Of a DNA stretch of 64,000 nt, positions 52,648 to 62,000 are shown in pieces. Source of the DNA: Oscillospiraceae bacterium (GTDB lineage: Bacteria > Bacillota > Clostridia > Oscillospirales > Acutalibacteraceae); the NCBI GenBank assembly GCA_015066175.1, contig SVOW01000003.1:62001-126000 (forward strand), written 5' to 3'. Below the pieces are notes generated by a model. It was not told the origin of the DNA. It worked only from the letters and a program-made list of their open reading frames with translations, and did not search any database. Both the position numbers and the translations under genes were made by a program. Position 1 is the first letter of the stretch; each line of letters starts with the position of its first letter.

Positions 52648-53337
52648 TTGAGCGAAAACAAAAGATACTATTGGTACAAAATGAAAACTGATTTTTTTGA
52701 CGAAATGATAATCAAATTTTTAAAGTTGCAGGAAAACGGAGAAACAATGATTCTGACTTTTCAGCGGATTATGCTTTATTCATTGAAAACAGACGGCTAT
52801 CTTTACTATAAAAAGATGTTGCCCACCTTTGCAGAAGAGCTTGCACTGGGAATTGGTGAAAAAGCAGACCTTGTGAAAAAACTGCTTGATATTCTTATTA
52901 CATATGATGCAATAGAAAAAATCGACGAAACAACATATTTCATCACAATGATTGAAGATTGCGTAGGGTCAGAAACGTCGGTTGCAAGCAGAGTAAGGAA
53001 ACATCGTAATAGTGAAAAGAGTAACGAAGAAGCGTTACAAAGTAACACCGAAACGTTACAATGTAACGCCAAAGTGTTACATTGTAACACAGAGAAAGAG
53101 AAAGAGAAAGAGAAGAGAGAGAGTAAGAGAAAAGAAGAGAAGAACACTTCCGCTTTTTCTTTCCAGAAAAAAAGCGGAAGTGTTAATGTGCAAAACGAAA
53201 ATTTTCAGAAAAATTCAGCCGAAGTGCAACATAATTCCGCGGCTTGTGCAAATCCGCCACGGAATTATGAAATGGAAGAATTCCTGAAAAAGAATAATCA
53301 GACATTAAGCGATTATATGCCAAAGGCGTGTTTGTAG
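52648..53337 (+). CDS. Phage-type replisome organizer (TIGR01714-like)
   Basis: 229 residues from a TTG (GAAAGGAA upstream), ending TAG followed by TAA. N-terminal winged-helix part (residues about 1-110: Y-Y-W-Y-K-M-K-T-D-F-F, F-L-K-L-Q-E-N-G-E, G-Y-L-Y-Y-K, I-E-D-C-V-G-S-E) is typical of phage replisome organizers; the C-terminal half is charged and low-complexity. The gene carries three GTTAC-N3-GTAAC dyads at a 21-bp period (53034, 53055, 53076), as expected for iterons inside an initiator gene. No other phage genes adjoin it, so it is a remnant or a minimal element. Confidence 0.8.
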   Translation: MSENKRYYWYKMKTDFFDEMIIKFLKLQENGETMILTFQRIMLYSLKTDGYLYYKKMLPTFAEELALGIGEKADLVKKLLDILITYDAIEKIDETTYFITMIEDCVGSETSVASRVRKHRNSEKSNEEALQSNTETLQCNAKVLHCNTEKEKEKEKRESKRKEEKNTSAFSFQKKSGSVNVQNENFQKNSAEVQHNSAACANPPRNYEMEEFLKKNNQTLSDYMPKACL

Positions 53338-53364
53338 TAATAGACAAGAAGTAAGAGTGAATAA

Positions 53365-53515
53365 GTGTGGGTGGACTCCGTCCACACATGATTATATAAT
53401 TTGTTGTCACAAATTATATAATCAGTGATATTTTGCTACGCAAAGTGATATTGCGTTGCAGTGATATATCGCTTACGCGATGTGATATATTTCCTGACGG
53501 AAATGTTTCGGGTCT
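53365..53515. repeat. Short hairpin array with GTGATAT spacers
   Basis: A perfect 14-bp-arm hairpin at 53390-53423 is followed by four units, each GTGATAT (53425, 53445, 53461, 53482) plus a different small hairpin (TTTGC/GCAAA, TGC/GCA, ATCGC/GCGAT, ATTTCC/GGAAAT). Stems vary in sequence but are self-complementary. Confidence 0.8.
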
Positions 53516-53534
53516 GCGACGCAATCATATAACG

Positions 53535-54244
53535 ATAAATTATAATTTATATGCATATTACGGCTACAGTCTCCCCTTAAAAACGTAAGGGGAGATGTCA
53601 TTTTCGTCAGGAAATGACAGAGGGGATTTTTCGTTAAAAATTATAATTTATCGTGCAATTAATTTTAACATTGTAGGGTTTGGCGCTTGCCGACAAACCG
53701 CCAATTCACATTTTTTACGGAACGTCGGAAACCGCCGTTCCCTACGATATTAATTTAAAACAACCATATAAATTATAATTTGTCGAAATGTCTGCCAAGC
53801 CTTCCCCTCGAGGGGAAGGTGGGTTTTGCAACGCAAAACTCGGATGAGGTGGAAAGGTAAGAATTTAAGTAAACCAAAGTAAAAATACGAAAACTGCGTT
53901 TTCTACACCTCATCAGTCACCTTGCGGTGACAGCTTCTCCTCAAGGAGAAGCCGAATTAACATCCCGATAAATTATAATTTACCGCGGTATTAAAATCAG
54001 CATCGTAGGGGCGTCGTTTCAGCGCCCGCGAAAAATTCATCAGATTCATAACGGGACGGGCAACCCGTCCCCTACGATACAGCCACAAATATACGGATAA
54101 ATTATAATTTACCGCGGTATTAAAATCAGCATCGTAGGGGCGGATGCCCACATCCGCCCGAATAAATTCATATAAAATCTGACGGGTCGATGTAGGCATC
54201 GACCCCTACGGAATAATATTAAAATAACCATATAAATTATAATT
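53535..54244. repeat. Modular intergenic repeat mosaic, region 2
   Basis: Delimiters AAATTATAATTT at 53537, 53639, 53770, 53970, 54099 and a shortened copy at 54232. Modules 53535-53650 and 53639-53781 are inverted copies of region 1 modules; 54097-54244 repeats 45897-46044 in the same orientation almost exactly; 53968-54110 has the same frame with different payload palindromes. 53768-53981 is another module with AAGCCTTCCCCT, CCTCATCAGTCACC and GCGGTGACAG hairpins. Confidence 0.88.
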
Positions 54245-54296
54245 AATATAGTTCGGTGCAGGAATAGCAAATGACCATTTTTTATTCAGAAAAAAC

Positions 54297-54325
54297 TTGC
54301 CAATTTTATGAAAATGTTGTATTAT
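54297..54325 (+). promoter_or_regulatory. Promoter of the RCC1-like protein gene
   Basis: TTGCCA at 54297-54302, 17-base spacer, TATTAT at 54320-54325, 29 bases before the start. Confidence 0.7.
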
Positions 54326-54354
54326 GTTTCTATAAATGAAAAGTGGGGGATATT

Positions 54355-56520
54355 ATGGCTTTTTATGAATGTAAAAAATGCGGAAAAGTAATGGAAGTTT
54401 ATGACGATGCAAAGTTCATTACGTGCGATGGTTGCTTCACTACTCAGCCTGTTAATGAAAACGGCGAAGTTAAGCAGGAAGAAGCAGCAAATGCTTCCGT
54501 TAATACACAGGCATTTATTGAAAGAGCGTTTCTTTTTCTTGAAGACGGTGAATGGGAAAAAGCAGATGAATACAGCGAAAAGGTGCTTGATGTTGAACCG
54601 AAAAATGCTCAGGCATATCTTGTTAAACTCATGTCAGACCTTAAAGTGAGAAAACGTGAATACCTCAAGGATTATCCCAACCACTTTGTTGTAAACAATA
54701 ATTATCAGAAGATTCTCCGTTTCGGCGATGAAGCCATAATTATGGAAATGAAAGAGGCTGTTGATTCAATAGAAGAGCGTTTTCAGCAACAACGTGCTGC
54801 TGCTGAAAATTATCGTATCCAACAGGAAGAATTACGTCTTCAGCAGGAAAGGGAAGCCGCTGAATTACGTGCTCAGCAGGCAAAGGCTGCAGAAGAGTAT
54901 CGTCAGCAACAGGCAAAAATTGCTGAAGAAATGCGTATCCAGAGAGAAAAAGAAGCTCAGGAAATGCGTATTAAGCAGGAAGAAGAAAGAAAAATCAGCA
55001 CATACCGTAATATGCTTGCTGTAAATCCCTATGATTTTGCTGTAAACGGTAATGTTGAATTCATGAAAAACTGCATAAATAACCTTATTTCTTTGGGTGA
55101 TTACGAAGAAGCTCCCAAACTTATTGAAAAATTCAAAGAAGTTTTGTATGACAGAGCATCTCAGTTGAGAAATTACGATTCAAAAGAAGATAAAGAATAC
55201 GCAAAAGAAGTTTTTGAATATCTCGGTGATTATAAAGACAGTAAAATTTTCCTTGAAGAATATCAGCAGAAGCTCAATCAGGAAAATCAGGAAAAACTTC
55301 AGATGAAAGCATTTAAAAAAGCCACATTCAAAAAGAAGCTGAAAAAAGCAGTTATTGCAATTGTTTCAATCGTGGTTGTTCTTGCAATTGCAGCTGTTTC
55401 ACTTGTTGTGGTATTCCCCATAATGAAATACAACAAAGCTCTTGAACTTCTTGATGAGAAAAAATACGCAGAAGCAATTGAAGAACTGGATCTTATAAGA
55501 GGATATAAGGATTCAATTTCTCTAATCCGCCAGGCAAGAAAAGACAAGGCAATGGTTGATTCTTATAACTTTGCTGCAAATATTGAAAAAGAAGGCTACA
55601 AAATGCAGGCTGCAATGGCATATGGTGCAGCAGGCGATTATGAAGATGCGCAGGAAAAAAGCAAAGAACTCTGGGACAGTTTCCTTAAGAGAAAAACTTT
55701 TGATGCATATTTTGATGTTGTTGCAATCAAAACAGGCGGCACAGTTTATGCAGAGTCAGAATATTCAGAAGTAAACAGTTGGAAAGGTATTGTTGAAGTT
55801 TCAGCAGGCGAAGATTTCGTGGTAGGTCTGCAGGATGACGGCAAAGTGCTTCTTGCAGGAACATCTTCTTTCTATGAAACAGTAGATGAATTTGATTACC
55901 TTGACGATGTAAAAGATGTAGAAGATTGGGAAAACATTGTTTCGATTTCTGCAAACAGTACATTTGTAGCAGGTCTTAAATCAGATGGTACAATTGTTGC
56001 AACAGGCTACAGAAATGATTATTTAACAGGTGCAAACAACATTGTTGCTATTGATACAGGCTACGGTCATATTGTAGGTCTTAAGCCTGACGGCACAGTT
56101 GTGGCTTACGGCAATAATGATAACGGCCAGTGCAACGTAAAAGGCTGGACCGATATTGTTGCAATTTCTGCAGGCGAATATCACACAGTGGGTCTGAGAA
56201 AAGACGGTACACTTGTTTCTACTGAATTTATCGATAATCCTGATTCAGATTATGATTCATATTCGGGCCAGTGTGATGTGCGTGAAGCAGGCTGGAAAGA
56301 TATTGTTGCTGTTGCAGCAGGCGATACATACACAATTGCTGTTAAATCAGACGGCAGAGTGCTTGTAACAAGCGGCTACGGTTACGTTGAAGAAACTGAA
56401 AGCTGGAGAAAAATTATAGGCGTAGCAGCAGGTCAGAGTTATGCTCTTGCACTTGATGATGACGGATGTCTTATCTATGGCTCAACAAATAACTACGCTT
56501 CACAAATCAGAAAACCATAA
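54355..56520 (+). CDS. Zinc-ribbon / TPR-module / transmembrane / RCC1-like propeller protein
   Basis: 721 residues, ATG 54355 with GGGGG upstream. Zinc ribbon (C-K-K-C-G and C-D-G-C at residues about 5-25), the same module as the TIR protein at 36003 (F-L-E-D-G-E-W-E-K-A-D-E-Y-S-E-K-V-L-D, then R-F-G-D-E near 120), a Gln/Glu/Arg-rich coiled coil (residues about 140-215), helices, one membrane segment near 340-365 and a C-terminal RCC1-like beta-propeller (residues about 450-720, repeated I-V-A-I-S-A-G-x-x-H-T-V-G-L-x-x-D-G-T). Inside/outside orientation suggests an extracytoplasmic propeller and cytoplasmic TPR part. Partner unknown. Confidence 0.85.
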   Translation: MAFYECKKCGKVMEVYDDAKFITCDGCFTTQPVNENGEVKQEEAANASVNTQAFIERAFLFLEDGEWEKADEYSEKVLDVEPKNAQAYLVKLMSDLKVRKREYLKDYPNHFVVNNNYQKILRFGDEAIIMEMKEAVDSIEERFQQQRAAAENYRIQQEELRLQQEREAAELRAQQAKAAEEYRQQQAKIAEEMRIQREKEAQEMRIKQEEERKISTYRNMLAVNPYDFAVNGNVEFMKNCINNLISLGDYEEAPKLIEKFKEVLYDRASQLRNYDSKEDKEYAKEVFEYLGDYKDSKIFLEEYQQKLNQENQEKLQMKAFKKATFKKKLKKAVIAIVSIVVVLAIAAVSLVVVFPIMKYNKALELLDEKKYAEAIEELDLIRGYKDSISLIRQARKDKAMVDSYNFAANIEKEGYKMQAAMAYGAAGDYEDAQEKSKELWDSFLKRKTFDAYFDVVAIKTGGTVYAESEYSEVNSWKGIVEVSAGEDFVVGLQDDGKVLLAGTSSFYETVDEFDYLDDVKDVEDWENIVSISANSTFVAGLKSDGTIVATGYRNDYLTGANNIVAIDTGYGHIVGLKPDGTVVAYGNNDNGQCNVKGWTDIVAISAGEYHTVGLRKDGTLVSTEFIDNPDSDYDSYSGQCDVREAGWKDIVAVAAGDTYTIAVKSDGRVLVTSGYGYVEETESWRKIIGVAAGQSYALALDDDGCLIYGSTNNYASQIRKP

Positions 56521-56524
56521 AAAT

Positions 56525-56557
56525 AAAGCATCGGTGAACGTCGCCGATGCTTTTTTT
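56525..56557. terminator. Terminator between convergent genes
   Basis: AAAGCATCGG at 56525-56534 and CCGATGCTTT at 56544-56553, then T5. Confidence 0.9.
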
Positions 56558-56559
56558 AT

Positions 56560-57948
56560 TCAGTCTGCATTCAACATCATATTTTCAATAAATAAATCAG
56601 CAAAATATTTGTCAGCTGATAAATCAATATATTCAGCCTTTTCGATAAAAACGGAAAGGTCGTTGTTTTCTAAGGCAAATTTCACGCATCCCAGCAATGA
56701 AGAATTGTTTATTGCAACGCATTTTTTTTCAAATTCTTTCGGGATAAGGCCTGTATTGACAGCGTTTCTGATATTAAGTTTGTCAGAAAATCCGCCTGAA
56801 ATATATACTTTATCAATATCTTCATATCTGATGTGGCAGCTTTTCATCAGGGAAGAAATTGCTGAATTGACAGCAGACTTTGCAAGCTGATATTGCCTTA
56901 TGTCACTTTGATTTACAAATATGTTTTCGGCTAATTCAATTTCTTCCTTTTCCATAAATCCCGTTTTGTCAATTTCGCCGTCTGACAAAAGCTCTGCAAT
57001 AATATCTATAAGCCCTGTGCCGCATATTCCCTTTGCAGGGGCAGAAAAAATTGTTTCAATTCTTCCTTTTGAATAACTGCATATTGCACCGCTTGTTGCA
57101 CTCATGCCGCAGGAAATGTTTGCTCCCTCAAAGCAAGGTCCTGCAGCAGCAGAAGTGCAGATGATTTTTTCTTTTGAGAAAAGGATAATTTCGGCGTTTG
57201 TGCCAAGGTCAATAAGAAGATTGTATTTTTCATTATCAGTCATTCCGATAAATCCGAGCCCTGCCACAATGTCAGCACCCACGAAAGAAGCAACAGAAGG
57301 CAGCGAAATAATTTCTTTTACGCCCTTTATTCTGCCGGATTTTTCATATTTGCTTTCCAAAAAAACGGGCGTGTAAGGTGCAGTGCCCATGCCTGACGGG
57401 TCAATTCCGAAAAACAGATGAAGCATTGTTGTGTTTCCGGAAACATAAAGTCTTTCTGCAGGTGAAAAACCTGCCTGTGCAATCATATTGTTGATTTTTT
57501 TAATCAGAACATCTGTCATTTCACTGCAACCGTTTTTCATGCAGTGTTCAATTCTCGTCATAATGTCAGCACCAAAAGCCCTTTGCGGGTTTGTTGCAGT
57601 GATCACCTTCGTTATCCTGCTTTCATCACAAGATATCTGCGCCAGAGCCAGAGTTGTTGTGCCTATATCAAGTGCAAGGCAGGTGTTGCCGGTGCTTGTC
57701 CCTGATTCTTCAGCGCCTGACACAGACAGAATTTCTGTGCTTTCAGGTATTGTAACTTCAATATCGGTGTGAATTCTGTATTGGCAGGAAAGAGTTTCCT
57801 TGCCGTCTACAAAAACTCTGCACTTTCTGCAGATGCCTTTACCGCCGCAGAGATGCTCTGTGCTTTTGCCTGCTTTTATTAAAATGTCAGAAAGTTTTTC
57901 TCCGTCATCAGCAAAAAAGGTTTTGCCGTCAATTCTGATTTTTTTCAT
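56560..57948 (-). CDS. Corrinoid protein-activating ferredoxin/ATPase (RACE family)
   Basis: 462 residues; start at ATG 57948 (AAAGGTAAAAAG upstream), as the longer frame is unlike the family. [2Fe-2S] domain with Cys34, 40, 43 and 55 (L-C-G-G-K-G-I-C-R-K-C ... S-C), then an ASKHA fold (DUF4445): L-A-L-D-I-G-T-T-T near residue 91, V-S-G-N-T-T-M-L-H-L near 165, D-L-G-T-N-A-E-I near 238, G-P-C-F-E-G near 263, Y-I-S-G-G-F near 395. RACE proteins reduce inactive Co(II) corrinoids with ATP to reactivate methyltransferases. The methyltransferase is not in this window. Confidence 0.93.
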   Translation of the reverse strand: MKKIRIDGKTFFADDGEKLSDILIKAGKSTEHLCGGKGICRKCRVFVDGKETLSCQYRIHTDIEVTIPESTEILSVSGAEESGTSTGNTCLALDIGTTTLALAQISCDESRITKVITATNPQRAFGADIMTRIEHCMKNGCSEMTDVLIKKINNMIAQAGFSPAERLYVSGNTTMLHLFFGIDPSGMGTAPYTPVFLESKYEKSGRIKGVKEIISLPSVASFVGADIVAGLGFIGMTDNEKYNLLIDLGTNAEIILFSKEKIICTSAAAGPCFEGANISCGMSATSGAICSYSKGRIETIFSAPAKGICGTGLIDIIAELLSDGEIDKTGFMEKEEIELAENIFVNQSDIRQYQLAKSAVNSAISSLMKSCHIRYEDIDKVYISGGFSDKLNIRNAVNTGLIPKEFEKKCVAINNSSLLGCVKFALENNDLSVFIEKAEYIDLSADKYFADLFIENMMLNAD

Positions 57949-58127
57949 AAACTTTTTACCTTTTATTATAGTATGGTCCTCTGTTTTATTTTTGTTTGTC
58001 CGGTAATATAAAATCATTATACCATAATAATCGGTGAAAATAAATATGTTTTTATATATCAAATGTCTATTGTGAATAAAAAAACATATTTTTCTGTATT
58101 TTATTGCAAGAAAATGCACAAAGATTA

Positions 58128-58156
58128 TTGACATTATTTTGCTGTTTTGGTATTAT
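58128..58156 (+). promoter_or_regulatory. Promoter of the LytTR regulator
   Basis: TTGACA at 58128-58133, 17-base spacer, TATTAT at 58151-58156. Confidence 0.8.
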
Positions 58157-58213
58157 CAAAGAGTGATATTTTGTCACCTTTTGTAAAAATAACAAGAAAA
58201 GGGGATTGAGAGA

Positions 58214-58930
58214 ATGCTAAGAGTAGTTGTTTTCCTCGGCAATGCGGAAAAATCGCAAAGAGTTTTCGCTGTAGCTCAGGAAGCAGTAAAACGTGTAAAC
58301 ACAAAGTGTGAACTTACATATGCGAAAGATGCGCAGAAAATCTATGACAATCTTGCATTATCAACTTCATATTATGATGTTTATGTTTTCAACGGACTTA
58401 ACGAAGAATGCGAACAACTGACAAGGAAAATCAGAAGTAATAACCTGACTGCTTCTATTATATTCCTGTCAGATGATAAAATTGACCATGTGCTGGGGCT
58501 TGTAAGATATCGTCCCTCAAAAGTGATTCTCAGCAACAGCAAAGCAGAAGAAATTATCGACAGCATCCGTTTTGCCTGTTATGAGCAGATGCATTTCAGA
58601 CCTTACTTTACAATTAAAAATAAAGACTCTGTTATGCGTATACCTTATGAGCATATTTCTTATTTTGAAAGCAATCAGAGAAAAATTACTCTCTTTGCCA
58701 AAAAGAAAGCTTTTGAATTCTATGCAAAATTAAACGATGTGCTTATGCTTCTGCCCCAGGATCAGTTTGTGAAATGCCATCAGAGTTACATTGTAAATAT
58801 GGCAAAAGTCAAGAGTCTTGATAAGGCAAACCGCTGTTTCAATATGATGTCAGGCAATACAATTGAAATAAGCAAAAGCAACTATCAGCAGGTCGTAACA
58901 CGCTACGCAGAATACGTAGAAAGGCATTAA
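58214..58930 (+). CDS. LytTR transcriptional regulator with a degenerate receiver
   Basis: 238 residues, AAAGGGG upstream. Residues 1-115 have the alternating fold of a response-regulator receiver, but the phospho-acceptor strand reads Y-D-V-Y-V-F-N-G instead of ending in Asp, so phosphorylation is unlikely. Residues about 135-238 form a LytTR DNA-binding domain (I-P-Y-E-H-I-S-Y-F-E-S, F-V-K-C-H-Q-S-Y-I-V-N near 195, N-T-I-E-I-S-K-S near 220). No histidine kinase is adjacent. It precedes the calcium-repeat operon on the same strand and may control it. Confidence 0.88.
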   Translation: MLRVVVFLGNAEKSQRVFAVAQEAVKRVNTKCELTYAKDAQKIYDNLALSTSYYDVYVFNGLNEECEQLTRKIRSNNLTASIIFLSDDKIDHVLGLVRYRPSKVILSNSKAEEIIDSIRFACYEQMHFRPYFTIKNKDSVMRIPYEHISYFESNQRKITLFAKKKAFEFYAKLNDVLMLLPQDQFVKCHQSYIVNMAKVKSLDKANRCFNMMSGNTIEISKSNYQQVVTRYAEYVERH

Positions 58931-59074
58931 TTACTAAGGTTTGGCGGAAAATTACATTTACTTGCCCGAATATTACAACTCTATTGCAACCGGGTGAGGT
59001 AAGTGGTATTCTCTATTCACAGGGCAGGCACATAAAGCCCATATAAAACAAAAAATATAAAGGAGAAGAGAAAA
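58931..59074 (+). other. Leader region before the calcium-repeat gene
   Basis: Contains a possible stem ACTTGCCCG...CGGG...AAGT (58962-59006) and a second GGGC/GCCC stem near 59021-59041; ribosome site AAGGAGAAG before ATG 59075. No riboswitch class recognised and no clear promoter seen, which is common for LytTR targets. Confidence 0.4.
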
Positions 59075-62000
59075 ATGTTTGATTTTAACGGTTTTGATTT
59101 TGAAAATGGTTTGGGAGACAGCGGCTTCGAAGATGAAGATGTTACTCCTGATGTAGAAACAGATGACGATGGTTTCTTAGCAGAAATTGATACAGATGGT
59201 GACGGTATTCCTGATCTTACTGTTGAAGGTGTTGACTACGACGGTGACGGCATCATCGACGAATATGTTTATTCAGAAGATACAGGTTCTGTTGATACAG
59301 ACCTTAACTACACAGCAATGGATACAGACGGCGACTACGAAATTGACACAATTTTTGAAAATATCGACACAGACGGTGACGGCCTTGTTGATGAAAGATA
59401 TGTTGATATCGACACAAACGGCGACGGCGTTGCAGACGTAACTTTTGCTGAATTGGATATAGACGGCGACGGTGCATTTGATACAGTTTATCTCGATGCA
59501 GATTCAGACGGTGACGGCCTTGTTGATTATTCACAGGCAGATTATGACATAGACGGCGACGGAATTATGGATGAACAGTCAATAGCAATCGATACAGATG
59601 CTGACGGCGATTTCGATTCATTTGCTTATCAGGCAGATACAGACGGCGATGGGGAAGTTGACTATATCGAAAATGAAGAGCTTTATGATCTCGACGGCGA
59701 CGGAATTGACGAATCATCAGAACTTTTTGTTGACTACGATGGCGACGGCACAACAGACTACGAAGTTCTTGACTATGACACAGACGGTGACGGCGATGTT
59801 GACTATAGTGCATACGTAGAAGATGCAGACGGCGACGGTCAGGCTGACTATGTTGAAGAAGTTCAGGTATACGATACAGATGGTGACGGCGTGGATGACT
59901 ACACAATCCAGCTTATTGATGAAGATGGCGACGGCCAGGCAGACTTTACTGCAGAATTGTCAGAATACGATACAGACGGTGACGGGGAAGCCGACTATTT
60001 CGTATACACAGAAGATGCAGATGGCGATGGCGTTGTTGACTATACAGAAGAAGTAGAAGAATACGATACAGACGGCGACGGAATTGTTGACGAACAGTAC
60101 GTATCAATCGACACAGACGGTGACGGAGATTTTGATTCATTTACTTATGCAGCAGATACAGACGGTGACGGGGAAGCCGACTATGTTGAAAATGAAGAAC
60201 TCTACGATCTCGATGGTGACGGAATTGACGAAACATCAGAACTTTATATTGACTATGATGGTGACGGAGTAACAGACGAAATCAGCACAGCAACTGATAC
60301 AGACGGTGACGGCGACTACGATTCATTTACTTACGAAGCAGACACAGACGGTGACGGGGAAATCGACTATGTTGAAAACGAAGAGCTTTATGATCTCGAT
60401 GGCGACGGCATTGACGAATCATCAGAACTTTTTGTTGACTACGATGGCGACGGCACAACAGACTATGAAGTTCTTAACTACGATACAGATGGTGACGGCG
60501 ATGTTGACTATTCTGCATATACAGAAGATGTAGACGGCGACGGTCAGGCTGACTATGTTGAAGAAGTTCAAGCATATGATACAGATGGTGATGGTCTGGA
60601 TGACAGCACTGTAATGATGATTGATGAAGATGGCGATGGTCAGGCAGATTTTATTGTTGAAACAGCAGAATACGATACAGACGGTGACGGGGAAGCCGAC
60701 TACTTCGTATACACAGAAGATGCAAATGCTGACGGCCAGGCTGATTACACAGAAGCAACATCAGAATATGACACAGATGGTGACGGCGAAGTTGACTACA
60801 TCGTAACAGAAGCAGAAATGGATACAGATGGCGACGGCGAAATGGATACATACATCTATGCAGAAGACGCTGACGCTGACGGCGAATATGACCACATTGA
60901 AGAATATTCAATCGACGAAGAAACTACAGAAGATAACGGCATAGTAGACGGCGACGTTGATGATGAAAGAGGAATCGACTATATTCCTATGGTGAACAGC
61001 GAAGATGTTGAAGCTGATTCATATGAAGAACTTGACATAGATGGCGACGGCAACATTGATACATATGTTTACGCAGAAGATGTAGACGGTGACGGCGATG
61101 TTGACTATTACGAAGCAGAATCTGATGTAGATGGCGACGGCGATATCGATGCTTATGCATATGCAGAAGATGCAGACGGTGACGGCGAAATAGACTTTAT
61201 GACAGTGGAAGCTATGGTTGACGCAGACGGCGACGGCGCAGACGACACATATATCTATGCAGAAGATGTTAACGGTGACGGCGTAGTAGATTATGCTTTT
61301 GCAGATGTTGATACAGACGGTGACGGCGACAGTGACACTTTCATTTACGCAGAAGATGTTGACGGCGACGGCGAAATGGACTTCATTTCAACAGAAGCTG
61401 TAGTTGACACAGACGGCGACGGTGTAGATGACACATATATCTATTCAGAAGACGCTAACGCTGACGGCGAAGCTGATTTCATTCAGGAATACTCAATTGA
61501 AGACGAAGAAATCGTTGAAACTCCCGAAGACGAAGAAATCGTTGAAACTCCTGAAGAAGACGAAGTTGTTGCTCCTGAAGATGAAGAACCCGTTATCATT
61601 CCGGTTGATGATGAAAACAATACAACTTTTGAAGAATATGATACAGACGGCGATGGTCAGGCTGACTCTTTCGTATACACAGAAGATACAGACGGCGACG
61701 GCGAAGCTGATCTTGTTGTAACAGGCGATGCATATGACACAGACGGCGACGGTGAAATTGACTACATCGTAGCAGAAGCAGAAATGGACACAGACGGTGA
61801 CGGCGTTGTTGATACTTACGCTTACGCAGAAGATTTTGACGGAGACGGCGAGGCTGACTATATTGCAACAGAAGTTAACGTTGATACAGACGGCGACGGT
61901 GTAGCAGACACAACTGTTTACTCAGAAGACTACGACGCAGACGGCGTAGCAGATGTTACAGATACAGTAACTTACTATGATACAGACGGCGACGGTGTTG

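Noticed and set aside
53957-54199. ORF on the reverse strand with repeated peptide R-P-Y-D-A-D-F-N-T-A-V
   Set aside because: It is a translation of the intergenic repeat cassettes, repeated because the DNA module is repeated.
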